From assembly GCF_003012795.1 (NCBI RefSeq), contig NZ_PXYH01000003.1:1-64000 (forward strand): a stretch of DNA of 64,000 nucleotides. The letters are read 5' to 3'. Below the pieces are notes generated by a model. The model was not told the origin of the DNA. It did not search any database and saw only the letters and a program-made list of their open reading frames with translations. This DNA is from Zobellella taiwanensis. GTDB lineage: Bacteria; Pseudomonadota; Gammaproteobacteria; Enterobacterales; Aeromonadaceae. How positions within the stretch are numbered: position 1 is the stretch's first letter; each line of letters begins with the position of its first letter. The position numbers and the translations under genes are program-made. Positions 18,367 through 26,652 of this stretch are shown here, piece after piece.

Positions 18367-18387
18367 GGGGCCCGCGGGGCGGGCCCC
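18367..18387 (+). promoter_or_regulatory. Intercistronic hairpin between binding protein and ATPase genes
   Basis: GGGGCCCG and CGGGCCCC form a perfect 8-bp GC stem with a CGGGG loop and no real T run. It starts 10 bp after the binding-protein stop. Such structures commonly protect the upstream mRNA or partly terminate, giving excess binding protein over membrane parts. Confidence 0.7.
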
Positions 18388-18411
18388 TTGATACGTCTTG
18401 GAGGTAATCAG

Positions 18412-19896
18412 ATGTACCCATATGTGCTCGAGGCCGAAGGCATCAGCAAAGGCTTCCCCGGTGTCAAGGCGCTGGACAACGTCACCCTGAAGATCCGCCC
18501 GGGCAGCGTACACGCGCTGATGGGCGAAAACGGCGCCGGCAAGTCGACCCTGATGAAGTGCCTGATCGGCATCTACACCCCGGATACCGGCACCATCAAG
18601 GTCAAAGGCAAGGCAATGAACTTCCGCGATACCATGGACGCGCTGCACTCCGGCATTTCCATGATCCACCAGGAGCTGAACCTGGTGCCGCACATGACGG
18701 TGGCGGAAAATATCTGGTTGGGGCGCGAGCCGATGAAAGGCCCCTTCGTCGACCACGACATCCTCTACCGGGAAACCGACAAACTGCTCAAGCAGCTCAG
18801 CATCAAGGTCAAACCCGATGAACTGGTGGGCGAGCTGAGCATCGGCACCCAGCAGATGATCGAAATCGCCAAGGCAGTGTCTTACGACGCGGACGTGGTG
18901 ATCATGGACGAGCCGACCTCGGCGCTGACCGAAGGCGAGGTATTCCACCTGTTCCGCATCATCAACGACCTCAAGGAGCAGGGTAAGTCCATCGTCTACA
19001 TCAGCCACAAGATGGACGAAATTTTCGAAATCACCGACGAGATCAGCATTTTCCGGGACGGCACCTACGTCGGCTCGGACAAGACCGACCATTTCGACCG
19101 CCAGAGCCTGATCACCAAAATGGTGGGCCGCGAACTGACCCAGATGTTCCCCAAGTTCAACGACAATATCGGGGAAGAGGTGCTGGCGGTGAACAACCTC
19201 TGCCGCGCCGGCAAGTTCCACGACGTGAGCTTCTCCCTCAAGCGCGGCGAGATCCTGGGGGTGGCCGGCCTGGTCGGCGCCGGGCGCAGCGAGGTGATGG
19301 AAAGCCTGTTTGGAGTACACCCGGCGGACAGCGGCAGCATCGTGCTGGAAGGGCAGGAGGTGAGCATCGGCTCTCCCGCCCAGGCCATCGACCTGGGGCT
19401 GGCCTTCCTCACCGAGGATCGCAAGAAATCCGGCCTGTTCCTGGTGCTGTCGGTGCTGGAAAACATGAGCATCGTCAAGATGCCGAAATACATCGACAAC
19501 AAAGGTTTCGTCAGGCATTCGGACATGGCCAGAGACTGCCTGGAGCAGATCCAGAAACTCAATATCAAGACCCCGACCATGGATCAGATCATCAACAACC
19601 TGAGCGGCGGCAACCAGCAGAAAGTGCTGATCGCCCGCTGGCTGCTGGCCCAGCCCAAGCTGCTGATCCTGGACGAGCCGACCCGGGGCATCGACGTCGG
19701 TGCCAAGGCGGAAATCTACAAGCTGATCAGCGAGCTCGCCAACCGGGGCGTGGCCATCATCATGGTGTCGTCGGAACTGCCGGAAATCCTGGGCATGAGC
19801 GACCGGGTGATGGTGATGCACGAGGGGCATATCACCGGCATTCTGGACAAAGCGGACGCCACTCAGGAAAAAATCCTCGAGTTGGCCTCGGAATAA
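18412..19896 (+). CDS. Sugar ABC transporter ATP-binding protein, CUT2 type with two ATPase domains
   Basis: 494 residues from ATG 18412 behind TTGGAGG. There are two ABC modules, as in RbsA/MglA/IatA. The first has Walker A GENGAGKS, the modified signature LSIGTQQ and Walker B VVIMDEPTSAL (to about 250). The second has the degenerate Walker A GLVGAGRSEV, signature LSGGNQQ and Walker B LLILDEPTRGIDVG. It powers import of the sugar bound by the 17433 product. It is 21 bp upstream of the permease. Confidence 0.94.
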   Translation: MYPYVLEAEGISKGFPGVKALDNVTLKIRPGSVHALMGENGAGKSTLMKCLIGIYTPDTGTIKVKGKAMNFRDTMDALHSGISMIHQELNLVPHMTVAENIWLGREPMKGPFVDHDILYRETDKLLKQLSIKVKPDELVGELSIGTQQMIEIAKAVSYDADVVIMDEPTSALTEGEVFHLFRIINDLKEQGKSIVYISHKMDEIFEITDEISIFRDGTYVGSDKTDHFDRQSLITKMVGRELTQMFPKFNDNIGEEVLAVNNLCRAGKFHDVSFSLKRGEILGVAGLVGAGRSEVMESLFGVHPADSGSIVLEGQEVSIGSPAQAIDLGLAFLTEDRKKSGLFLVLSVLENMSIVKMPKYIDNKGFVRHSDMARDCLEQIQKLNIKTPTMDQIINNLSGGNQQKVLIARWLLAQPKLLILDEPTRGIDVGAKAEIYKLISELANRGVAIIMVSSELPEILGMSDRVMVMHEGHITGILDKADATQEKILELASE

Positions 19897-19917
19897 GCGG
19901 TTAAAAGGACTTGGATT

Positions 19918-20958
19918 ATGGAAAACGTAAAGATGAACAAAGACGCGGCGGCGACCGCTGCTAACCAGGCCAGCGCCTGGGACAATCTCAAGAAGAAAAT
20001 GCCCAAGGACATGGGCATCTTCCTGGTGATGATCGGCATCGCCCTGGTGTTTGAAGTGCTGGGCTGGGTGTTCCGCGGCCAGTCCTTCCTGATGAACCCG
20101 GGCCGGCTGGTGCTGATCGTGTTGCAGGTGGCGATCATCGGTATCATCGCGGTGGGGGTGACCCAGGTCATTATCACCACCGGTATCGATCTTTCCTCCG
20201 GCTCGCTGGTGGCGTTGACGGCGGTGGTGGCGGCCAGCCTGGCGCAGACCGCCGACAGCATCTCCCCCATGTATCCGGGCCTGCTCGACCTGCCGGCCAT
20301 CGTGCCGATAGTGGCGGGCATCGGGGTGGGGTTGCTGTGCGGCGTGCTCAACGGCTGGCTGATCACCAAGACCGGCATTCCGCCCTTTATCGCCACCCTT
20401 GGGATGATGGTGTCGGCCCGCGGCCTGGCCCAGTTCTATACCCAGGGCAACCCGATCAGCTTCTTGTCCGACGGCTTTACTTCCATCGGCCAGGGCTCGG
20501 TGCCGGTGGTGATCTTCCTGGTGGTGGCGGTGGTGTTCCATATCGCGCTCAAGCACACCCGCTACGGCAAATACGTGTACGCCATCGGCGGCAACATGAC
20601 CTCGGCCCGGGTATCCGGCATCAACGTCGACAAGTACCTGATCATCGTGTACTCCATCGCCGGGGCGCTGTCCGGCCTGGCGGGCATCGTGATGGCGGCG
20701 CGGGTGAGCAGTGGCCAGTCCAGCATGGGCATGGCCTACGAGCTGGACGCCATCGCCGCGGCGGTGATCGGCGGCACCAGCCTGATGGGCGGGGTGGGGC
20801 GTATTACCGGCTGCGTGATCGGGGCCATCATCCTCGGCCTTATGAAGAGCGGCTTCACCTTTATCGGGGTGGATACCTATGTGCAGGACATCATCAAGGG
20901 GGCCATCATCGTCGGTGCCGTGGTGATCGACATGCGCCGCAACAGAACCAAACGCTGA
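19918..20958 (+). CDS. Sugar ABC transporter permease, CUT2/RbsC type
   Basis: 346 residues. After a hydrophilic N-terminal tail of about 35 residues come eight to ten TM segments. It has the BPD_transp_2 features TTGIDLSSGSLVALTAVV, PPFIATLGMMVSARGLA, YAIGGNMTSARVSGINV and AVIGGTSLMGGVGRITG. It forms the membrane channel as a homodimer with the dual ATPase. It is the last gene of the transporter operon and is followed by a strong terminator. Confidence 0.94.
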   Translation: MENVKMNKDAAATAANQASAWDNLKKKMPKDMGIFLVMIGIALVFEVLGWVFRGQSFLMNPGRLVLIVLQVAIIGIIAVGVTQVIITTGIDLSSGSLVALTAVVAASLAQTADSISPMYPGLLDLPAIVPIVAGIGVGLLCGVLNGWLITKTGIPPFIATLGMMVSARGLAQFYTQGNPISFLSDGFTSIGQGSVPVVIFLVVAVVFHIALKHTRYGKYVYAIGGNMTSARVSGINVDKYLIIVYSIAGALSGLAGIVMAARVSSGQSSMGMAYELDAIAAAVIGGTSLMGGVGRITGCVIGAIILGLMKSGFTFIGVDTYVQDIIKGAIIVGAVVIDMRRNRTKR

Positions 20959-20988
20959 TCCAATACCCTGGTGCGAATTGCCCTTTTT

Positions 20989-21021
20989 CAGGCAGGCGGC
21001 TTCGGCCCCTGCCTGTTTTTT
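20989..21021 (+). terminator. Rho-independent terminator of the ABC operon
   Basis: CAGGCAG and CTGCCTG pair across a GCGGCTTCGGCCC apical part that itself folds, followed directly by TTTTTT. It lies 30 bp after the permease stop. Confidence 0.92.
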
Positions 21022-21438
21022 AAACCTGCCATGTACCTGATGACGGTATACCGCTCATCGACCTTGAACCTCAGTCTGAGGTTGTGCCACACAGTAACCG
21101 TTGTCATCGAGAAAGCCCTTTCATTTATGGCCGACGGATATTCCATCCGAAGCAGTGGTCAACTCGACCAGCGTGTTTGGTTGCGGGTGCCTATCTGTCG
21201 TGTTGTGAATCCTCAACCGATCAAATCGACAAGCTGCTCCCTAAGTTGCCTCACAAACTATCTCACTAGCTGAACCGAAGCACTGCTGTAGTTACTGCCG
21301 AGTAGTCATATCCACCGGCTTCACTGGCTCATCATCAGGACTCTGGATAAACGGCGGCTGGATGTGCTGTAGTCGGGGTAGGCTCGTCGCCTATAGCGCC
21401 GATCAGTTTAAATGCATGGGTAGTACGATATCTCACCT

Positions 21439-21480
21439 GTAGGCGCCCGTTTACGTGGCGCAAACCTGCCAACGGCGGGG
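21439..21480 (+). repeat. Imperfect direct repeat, copy 1
   Basis: Begins GTAGGCGCCCGTTTACGTGG and continues through an AACGGCGG core; about 85% of 40 bases match copy 2 at 21845. Read as protein both give FTWRKxxNGG followed some 20 codons later by LKRR, so they may be fragments of one former coding sequence. Confidence 0.6.
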
Positions 21481-21844
21481 AGCGCGGAAATTGGGAGCCG
21501 TCTTCTCGTCGGCTGAAGCGACGGCTACAGCAGCGTAAACCGGTGGTTACGCAGTGCTATATGCAGGTTGGTAATCATCGCTGTCCGGTTAAGATCGTGT
21601 TCGTTCAGCCGCAGGTCCAGGTACCGGGGCCTGGGCCCTTTCCAATTACAGGTCGATGCCAGAGCGTGCTCGAGCTCTGGCATCGGCCCGTTTTTGCGCC
21701 ATTGGCTTCAGACCTTGCAGAATCGCCTCTTGCGGGTGGGGTGTCAGTATCCTGCCTTGCCTGAGCTTGTACACTGCGATTGCTTTGGACACTGGCCGAG
21801 CAGCCCCGTCGCAACAAGGCTGCCTATCTTTGAACTTTTTATCC

Positions 21845-21886
21845 GTAGGCGTCTGTTTACGTGGCGCAAGGCTGAAAACGGCGGAG
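21845..21886 (+). repeat. Imperfect direct repeat, copy 2
   Basis: Begins GTAGGCGTCTGTTTACGTGG. Similarity to copy 1 resumes at GGCTAAAACGCCGTAAAC (21917-21934) after a gap. No known insertion sequence was recognised. Confidence 0.6.
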
Positions 21887-22143
21887 ACCTGCAGGCCCGA
21901 CACCATATTCCCCAGTGGCTAAAACGCCGTAAACAGGGGTGAGTGGCAGGAGCAGGGCAGTGACTGGCCGATTACTGTAAATTGTAAACAAATTCTAAGG
22001 AATGGATGGGTGCCAGCAGTTCGCCAGGTGCTTAAAGGGCTACTACGTTGAAGCATCGTCGCCAGTGCGGCCAACAGGTGAACACCTGTGTTTTGGAAGG
22101 CAACCCGGTGTGCACTCAATCGCAACACACCGGGGCAAGTTAC

Positions 22144-23103
22144 TCAGATATTAGGCAGTTCGTAGTCTGAAGCCTCCAGCGCGATACTGCGTTTAAGGAG
22201 TTCAATCGATTTACGTACTCCCTCGAGGCGGGACAAGGTGACATCCTCGTGCTCGATACTCAGTACATCATCGTAGCCGACGACACGCAGGGCATAGCAG
22301 AAGCGCTTCCACCAACCTTCATCCTGGCCATAGCCCAAAGTGACGTAGGACCAGCTGCGTTCGGCAACCTTGGCTGAATGGGCTGTCTCCAAGCGGCTGT
22401 TAATCGCACAGTTGCGATTGTCGATCAGCGCGTCCTTGGCATGCACGTGGTAGATGGCATCGCCCAACTCCCGCACACAGGCAATGGGGTCTGCCCCCAT
22501 CCAAAGCAGATGGCTCGGATCCAGGTTGACACCAACGGTATCACCGACTGCATTGCGTAGGCGGTTAAAGGTTTCGCAGTTGTAAACCAGCTGCCCCCCA
22601 TGCAGCTCAAGGCAAATCTTGTGAATGCCTGCATTATTGGAAAACGCGACCAGTTCTTGCCAGTAGGGCAAGGCGACTTCATTCCATTGATAGTCGAGGA
22701 TCTCGTGGCAATCGGGAGGCCAGGCAACGGTCACCCAGTTCGGGTTGGCATCGCCGCGCCCTCCGGGAAGGCCTGACATGGCGTTGACACGTTCAATATT
22801 CATCAGTGCGGCGAGCCTGATGGTTTTGCGCAGGCAGGCATCCTGCTCGACCCCGCTTTTGGGGTGCAGGGGGTTGCCGTTGGCTGTCAGGGCTGAAATT
22901 TCAAGCCCGTGATCCCGCACCCGAGCGAGAAACTCACGGCGGTTTTTATCGCTGTCCAACAATGCATCGATGTTGATATGGGGGGCGGCCGACCAGTTGC
23001 CGGTAGGAAACTCGACGCAGTCGAGTCCTAGCTCCGCCGACTGACGCAACAGTTCGTCGAATGACAAATGTGCCAGACTGTCGGTTACCATTCCGATTTT
23101 CAT
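22144..23103 (-). CDS. TIM-barrel sugar phosphate isomerase/epimerase family protein
   Basis: 319 residues, AP-endonuclease-2/xylose-isomerase-like barrel: MKIGMVTDSLAHLS, LELHGGQLVYN (metal Glu), VNLDPSHLLWMGAD (Asp/His), IYHVHAKDA and VLSIEHED (Glu). In sugar catabolic clusters such enzymes act as epimerases, isomerases or lyases on keto sugars. It is the last gene of a four-gene minus-strand operon with three Gfo/Idh oxidoreductases, a combination known from 3-keto-glycoside and anhydrosugar routes. The sequence is visibly less GC-rich than the iol genes on either side. Confidence 0.82.
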   Translation of the reverse strand: MKIGMVTDSLAHLSFDELLRQSAELGLDCVEFPTGNWSAAPHINIDALLDSDKNRREFLARVRDHGLEISALTANGNPLHPKSGVEQDACLRKTIRLAALMNIERVNAMSGLPGGRGDANPNWVTVAWPPDCHEILDYQWNEVALPYWQELVAFSNNAGIHKICLELHGGQLVYNCETFNRLRNAVGDTVGVNLDPSHLLWMGADPIACVRELGDAIYHVHAKDALIDNRNCAINSRLETAHSAKVAERSWSYVTLGYGQDEGWWKRFCYALRVVGYDDVLSIEHEDVTLSRLEGVRKSIELLKRSIALEASDYELPNI

Positions 23104-23114
23104 GATTTTTCTCC

Positions 23115-24107
23115 TCAGAGTTTGACTGCGACAGCCTTACCGGTCTGCAGTGACTCCAGCGCCGCATCGGCCAGGATCAGCGCACGTTCACCATCCAGGC
23201 CGGAAGGCGCGGGACCTGATTCACCCTCCAGCGCAGTAATAAAGGCCTCGAACTCGCTGCGATAGGAGGCGGCGTAGCGCTCGAGGAAAAAGTGCAGTGG
23301 CTTTTGTGCGACAACGCCCTGGGCGTCGGACTTGACTAGCGTGGTTTCCGGCACGTTGGTTACGGCCAGCATGCCCTCGCTACCATGGACCTCGACACGC
23401 TGATCGTAACCGTATGCCGCGCGGCGGCTGTTGGTGATCACGGCGATTTTTCCGCTGGCACAAGTCAGAGTGACGACGGCGGTATCGACATCGCCGACTT
23501 CCTTGATTTCGGGGGAGACCACTGCGGAGGCGCTGGCGTAGACGCTGACCGGCTCCTCCTGCAACAGCCAGCGGGCCATGTCGAGGTCATGAATGGTCAT
23601 GTCCCGGAACAACCCGCCAGAGCCCTTGACGTAGCTGGCTGGCGGTGCGGCCGGATCGCGAGAGCAGATGGTCAGCAGTTCCAGATTGCCGATTTCACCG
23701 CTGGTCAGGGACTGCTGTAGATGTGCGAAGTTGGGGTCGAAGCGACGATTGAAGCCCACCATCAACTTGGTGTTGTGCTTCTTAACCACGGCGAGACACT
23801 CGCGTACGCGGTCGATACTCAAGTCAACCGGCTTTTCACAGAAAACTGCCTTACCTGCACGAGCGGCGGCTTCGATCAGGTCGGCATGCGTGTCGGTAAT
23901 AGTGCAAATCATCACCAAATCGACGTTTTTGTCCGCCAGAGCATCCTCGACGCTGGATACTTTGGCGCCGTATTTGGTGGCCAGCGCTTCAGCGGCAGGC
24001 TGATGAACGTCGACAACATGTGCCAAAGCGCATTTCGGATGAGCTGCGACGCTGGCAGCATGGATCTGACCAATACGCCCCGCACCTAATAAAGCTACGT
24101 TATACAT
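23115..24107 (-). CDS. IolG-like inositol/cyclitol dehydrogenase (Gfo/Idh/MocA)
   Basis: 330 residues. Rossmann motif ALLGAGRIGQIHA, EKPVDLS with the catalytic Lys, GFNRRFDPNF, and FRDMTIHDLDMARWLL with the Asp/His pair of inositol 2-dehydrogenase. It resembles the iolG product at 38485 along its whole length (same GLFRDMTIHD, YGYDQRVE/FGYDQRIE and FFLERY blocks), so the two are paralogues. NAD-dependent oxidation of a cyclitol or sugar hydroxyl is expected. It is 11 bp upstream of the TIM-barrel gene and shares its lower GC content. Confidence 0.85.
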   Translation of the reverse strand: MYNVALLGAGRIGQIHAASVAAHPKCALAHVVDVHQPAAEALATKYGAKVSSVEDALADKNVDLVMICTITDTHADLIEAAARAGKAVFCEKPVDLSIDRVRECLAVVKKHNTKLMVGFNRRFDPNFAHLQQSLTSGEIGNLELLTICSRDPAAPPASYVKGSGGLFRDMTIHDLDMARWLLQEEPVSVYASASAVVSPEIKEVGDVDTAVVTLTCASGKIAVITNSRRAAYGYDQRVEVHGSEGMLAVTNVPETTLVKSDAQGVVAQKPLHFFLERYAASYRSEFEAFITALEGESGPAPSGLDGERALILADAALESLQTGKAVAVKL

Positions 24108-24146
24108 CTTGTTCTCCTCTTAATCTGTTCGAGATTTGTGTTGCCG

Positions 24147-25322
24147 TTACTGCCGTATTTCGCTGATTTGGACCGGTCTGTGTTCATCTGCGCTCAGTTG
24201 AATTGCCTCAAGAATTTCCGCGACTCGTAACCCGTCTTCTATGGAACCATTGGTGAATGGCTGACCCTGGGCGATCGATTCCATGAATTCGGCAATCATG
24301 AAACCGAAGACTTCGGCAAAGCCGATTCCCACTCCGTCGTGCGGAACCGGGGTGCGCTCACTGACGTAGGGGGAGGCAGGGCGGTTTGAGATGATCCTGA
24401 AGGCCTGGGGACTATCGTCGAGGCGAGCTATTTCGTACTCACCAGGACGCGCCGAGCTATAGCGCACAGTACCTCGGGTACCACTAAGCGCGAAGGACAG
24501 GGTGTTACCCATGCCTACAGCGACGCGGCTAGTTGAGAACAGTCCTTGACAGCCGCTTTCAAATCGCATTACGCAAGAGCTGACGTCATCGGTGTCGACG
24601 GGAAGGCTTTCATTGCTGAGTGCGACGTGATTGTGCCCGGCCGCTGCCTGTGCCGGCAGAAAACGCCGGGGAACGGTAGTCGATGATATTGCGCCACCGA
24701 TTTCGAGGATATCGCCGCAGATAAAACGCGCGACGTCGATCGCATGGGCGCCAATATCATGGAGAGCACCGCCACCGGCCTTGTCTTTCAGGTAACGCCA
24801 GCTGTGGGGCAGTGTCGGATCGGCGGCATACTCCGATTGGTACTGTATCAGGATGTGAACTGGCTCGCCGATTTCTCCGGCAGCGACCAGATTCTTGATT
24901 TCCCGGATCGCAGGTACCCGGCGGTTGTTGAATACAGTGCCGCTGTTGACGCCGGCTGTGCTGGCTAATTCAGCCAAATCACGAGCCTCTGCTGCGGTCA
25001 GGGCGAGCGGCTTTTCGCACAGTACATGTTTGCCGGCGGCCAGTGCTGCCCGAGCAACGGTGGCGTGCTCGAAGTTCGGCAAGGTCACGCTGACCACTTT
25101 TACTCGCTCATCGGCAATTACTGCACGCCAGTCCGTTGCAGTTTCTGCAAAGCCGTAATTGGTGGCGAGAGCTTCAGCAGCTTCCTGGCGCGCGTCACAG
25201 ACGGTCAGAAGCTGGAAATTAGCACCGTCACGTTGAAACCGGGACTGATGTGCCCGGTAACCCGAGGCGTGGGCTGCACCGATCATGCCGGCACCGAGAA
25301 TGGCAATTCCAAAATCGTTCAT
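24147..25322 (-). CDS. Gfo/Idh/MocA oxidoreductase, long form
   Basis: 391 residues from ATG 25322 (an ATG four codons upstream is possible). Rossmann motif AILGAGMIGAAHA, EKPLALTAAEARDLA, and a substrate domain with WRYLKDKAGGGALHDIGAHAID. That block and the overall length are like those of the levoglucosan-dehydrogenase-type branch (SWRF...GSGALGDIATHVIDMARY in the Pseudarthrobacter enzyme), which oxidises C3 hydroxyls of anhydro- or glycosidic sugars. The branch assignment is from memory of that family and needs a phylogeny. Confidence 0.78.
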   Translation of the reverse strand: MNDFGIAILGAGMIGAAHASGYRAHQSRFQRDGANFQLLTVCDARQEAAEALATNYGFAETATDWRAVIADERVKVVSVTLPNFEHATVARAALAAGKHVLCEKPLALTAAEARDLAELASTAGVNSGTVFNNRRVPAIREIKNLVAAGEIGEPVHILIQYQSEYAADPTLPHSWRYLKDKAGGGALHDIGAHAIDVARFICGDILEIGGAISSTTVPRRFLPAQAAAGHNHVALSNESLPVDTDDVSSCVMRFESGCQGLFSTSRVAVGMGNTLSFALSGTRGTVRYSSARPGEYEIARLDDSPQAFRIISNRPASPYVSERTPVPHDGVGIGFAEVFGFMIAEFMESIAQGQPFTNGSIEDGLRVAEILEAIQLSADEHRPVQISEIRQ

Positions 25323-25367
25323 GGTAATACCCATATTCTGCTGGTTTAAAAGTGTAGTGCCGAGTGA

Positions 25368-26390
25368 TCAAACTGACTGCCAAGTGCCACTCTTGGCCGA
25401 AGCGAAGAGCGCATCAAGTACGCGCATCTGGCGGATTGCATCGTCGATACCAAACGCCAGCGGTTTTTCTCCGCGCACTGCCTTGGCGAAGTTGGTAGCT
25501 TCGCACTCATATTGTGCTGCCTCCGGCATTGGATGGCTGATCGGAGCGAAGTCATCGAGCCCTGTATGACTGTCGATCAGGATTTTGGCCGGAGCACCGG
25601 GGGTTGGCACGTAGGGCGCCGGTAGATCCAGCATCGACTTTTCACAGACTACCTGGAGGCGCTGGGCTGCGGACATCTTGATACCGACGGTGAAGCTGGC
25701 GAGGCGCCCTTCGCCGTAATCCAGAATGGCACTGGAGAGGTAATCGGTATCGTTCTCCGGATCCAGTGACATGGCGCAGAATACCCGTACTGGTTCGCTT
25801 TCGAACACGTAGCGAGTGGTCATGGTGGCGTAGCAGCCAAGGTCATACATGGCGCCGCCGCCGAAATCGGTGTTGAAACGGAAGTTGCTTGGATCGTCCA
25901 GCATAAAGGAGAGCATGGCCTGGGCTGTCCGGACCGGGCCATGCTTGCCACTGCGCAGTTGCTCACGCAGCGCTTCCCACTGTGGATGGTGGCGCACCAT
26001 GAACGCCTCGGAGACCAATACATTACCTTCAACGTCACGGAGTTTTTCCGCTTGCGCCCCAGTCATCGCGATCGGTTTTTCGCACAGCACATGCTTGCCG
26101 CGGGCGGCGGCCGCGAGCGCGATGTCTATATGCAGGTGGTTGGGTAGCGGTATGTAGACCGCTTCCACGTCCGGATCGTCCAGCACGGCCTCGTAGGATC
26201 CGTAGGCCCGTGGAATATCGAATTCTTTAGCAAATGCCTGAGCACCGTCGAGAGAGCGCGAACCGACCGCCAGTACTTCACACCAGGGGCTGGCCTGCAT
26301 GGCGGGAACCAGTTTCGAACGGGCAATGCCGGCGGTGCTGATAATCCCCCAGCGTACGGGATTTGCAGGATTGTTTGTGGGGTTGACCAT
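25368..26390 (-). CDS. Gfo/Idh/MocA oxidoreductase, xylose-dehydrogenase/dihydrodiol-dehydrogenase-like
   Basis: 340 residues from ATG 26390, preceded by AGAGGT. The start WGIISTAGIARSKLVPAM, the YIPLPNHLH block, EKPIAMT and GGGAMYDLGCY match the branch that holds D-xylose 1-dehydrogenases and dimeric dihydrodiol dehydrogenases. It is the first gene of the island operon, and the leader in front of it has two alternative hairpins. Probably an NAD(P)-dependent oxidation or reduction step on an aldose or ketose; the substrate is unknown. Confidence 0.82.
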   Translation of the reverse strand: MVNPTNNPANPVRWGIISTAGIARSKLVPAMQASPWCEVLAVGSRSLDGAQAFAKEFDIPRAYGSYEAVLDDPDVEAVYIPLPNHLHIDIALAAAARGKHVLCEKPIAMTGAQAEKLRDVEGNVLVSEAFMVRHHPQWEALREQLRSGKHGPVRTAQAMLSFMLDDPSNFRFNTDFGGGAMYDLGCYATMTTRYVFESEPVRVFCAMSLDPENDTDYLSSAILDYGEGRLASFTVGIKMSAAQRLQVVCEKSMLDLPAPYVPTPGAPAKILIDSHTGLDDFAPISHPMPEAAQYECEATNFAKAVRGEKPLAFGIDDAIRQMRVLDALFASAKSGTWQSV

Positions 26391-26407
26391 GTTCGACCTC
26401 TTGAGTA

Positions 26408-26482
26408 GTGAAGGTGTCGAGTGACACCTCTTTTGTGTTCCGATCACATGCGGGAGTTATGTGATCAAGCAAGGAACTCCCG
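26408..26482 (-). promoter_or_regulatory. Structured leader of the island operon
   Basis: AGGTGTC/GACACCT forms a small hairpin near 26410-26428. GATCACAT (26442-26449) pairs with ATGTGATC (26459-26466), while CGGGAGTT (26451-26458, the loop of the first) pairs with AACTCCCG (26475-26482). The last two are mutually exclusive. It could be an operator or an attenuator-like leader. Confidence 0.45.
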
Positions 26483-26561
26483 TTGCTGAATATTTGACTC
26501 ATCAACATCATATGTCAACAATCAAATCAAAAAAAGATTATTTAAAGCTCTATTTTTATCT

Positions 26562-26588
26562 ATATTTGATTTTAATAACATCAAATAT
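26562..26588. promoter_or_regulatory. Predicted operator of the island LacI regulator
   Basis: ATATTTGAT (26562-26570) and ATCAAATAT (26580-26588) are a perfect 9-bp inverted repeat with a 9-bp spacer in the AT-rich region between the divergent island operon and its LacI gene. A further half site, GATATTTGATG, occurs at 26635-26645, and AATCAAATCAAA lies near 26519. Confidence 0.65.
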
Positions 26589-26652
26589 GAGTTTTTAGCC
26601 TGCTTTTCATCATTTTTCATCTGTGATATTTGATGTTTTTTTGTTTTGATGT

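Larger units (their letters stand above)
21022..22143. other. 1.1-kb intergenic stretch without a convincing gene
   Basis: No reading frame here has family features, a ribosome site and neighbour support together. Visible structure is limited to two related segments (21439 and 21845) and a 12-bp perfect inverted repeat CGATGCCAGAGC/GCTCTGGCATCG at 21652-21683 that is followed by CCCGTTTTTG and could be a terminator. It sits at the junction between the GC-rich ABC operon and the less GC-rich island, so it may be decayed insertion material. Confidence 0.6.

Noticed and set aside
18361-20556. 731-codon minus-strand open frame opposite the ABC ATPase and permease
   Set aside because: Antisense shadow; the plus strand has complete Walker and permease motifs with ribosome sites.
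21568-21942. 124-codon open frame in the 1.1-kb gap
   Set aside because: No recognisable family, Ser/Arg/Leu-rich composition, no ribosome site, and it spans the hairpin and a direct repeat; treated as decayed or noncoding sequence.
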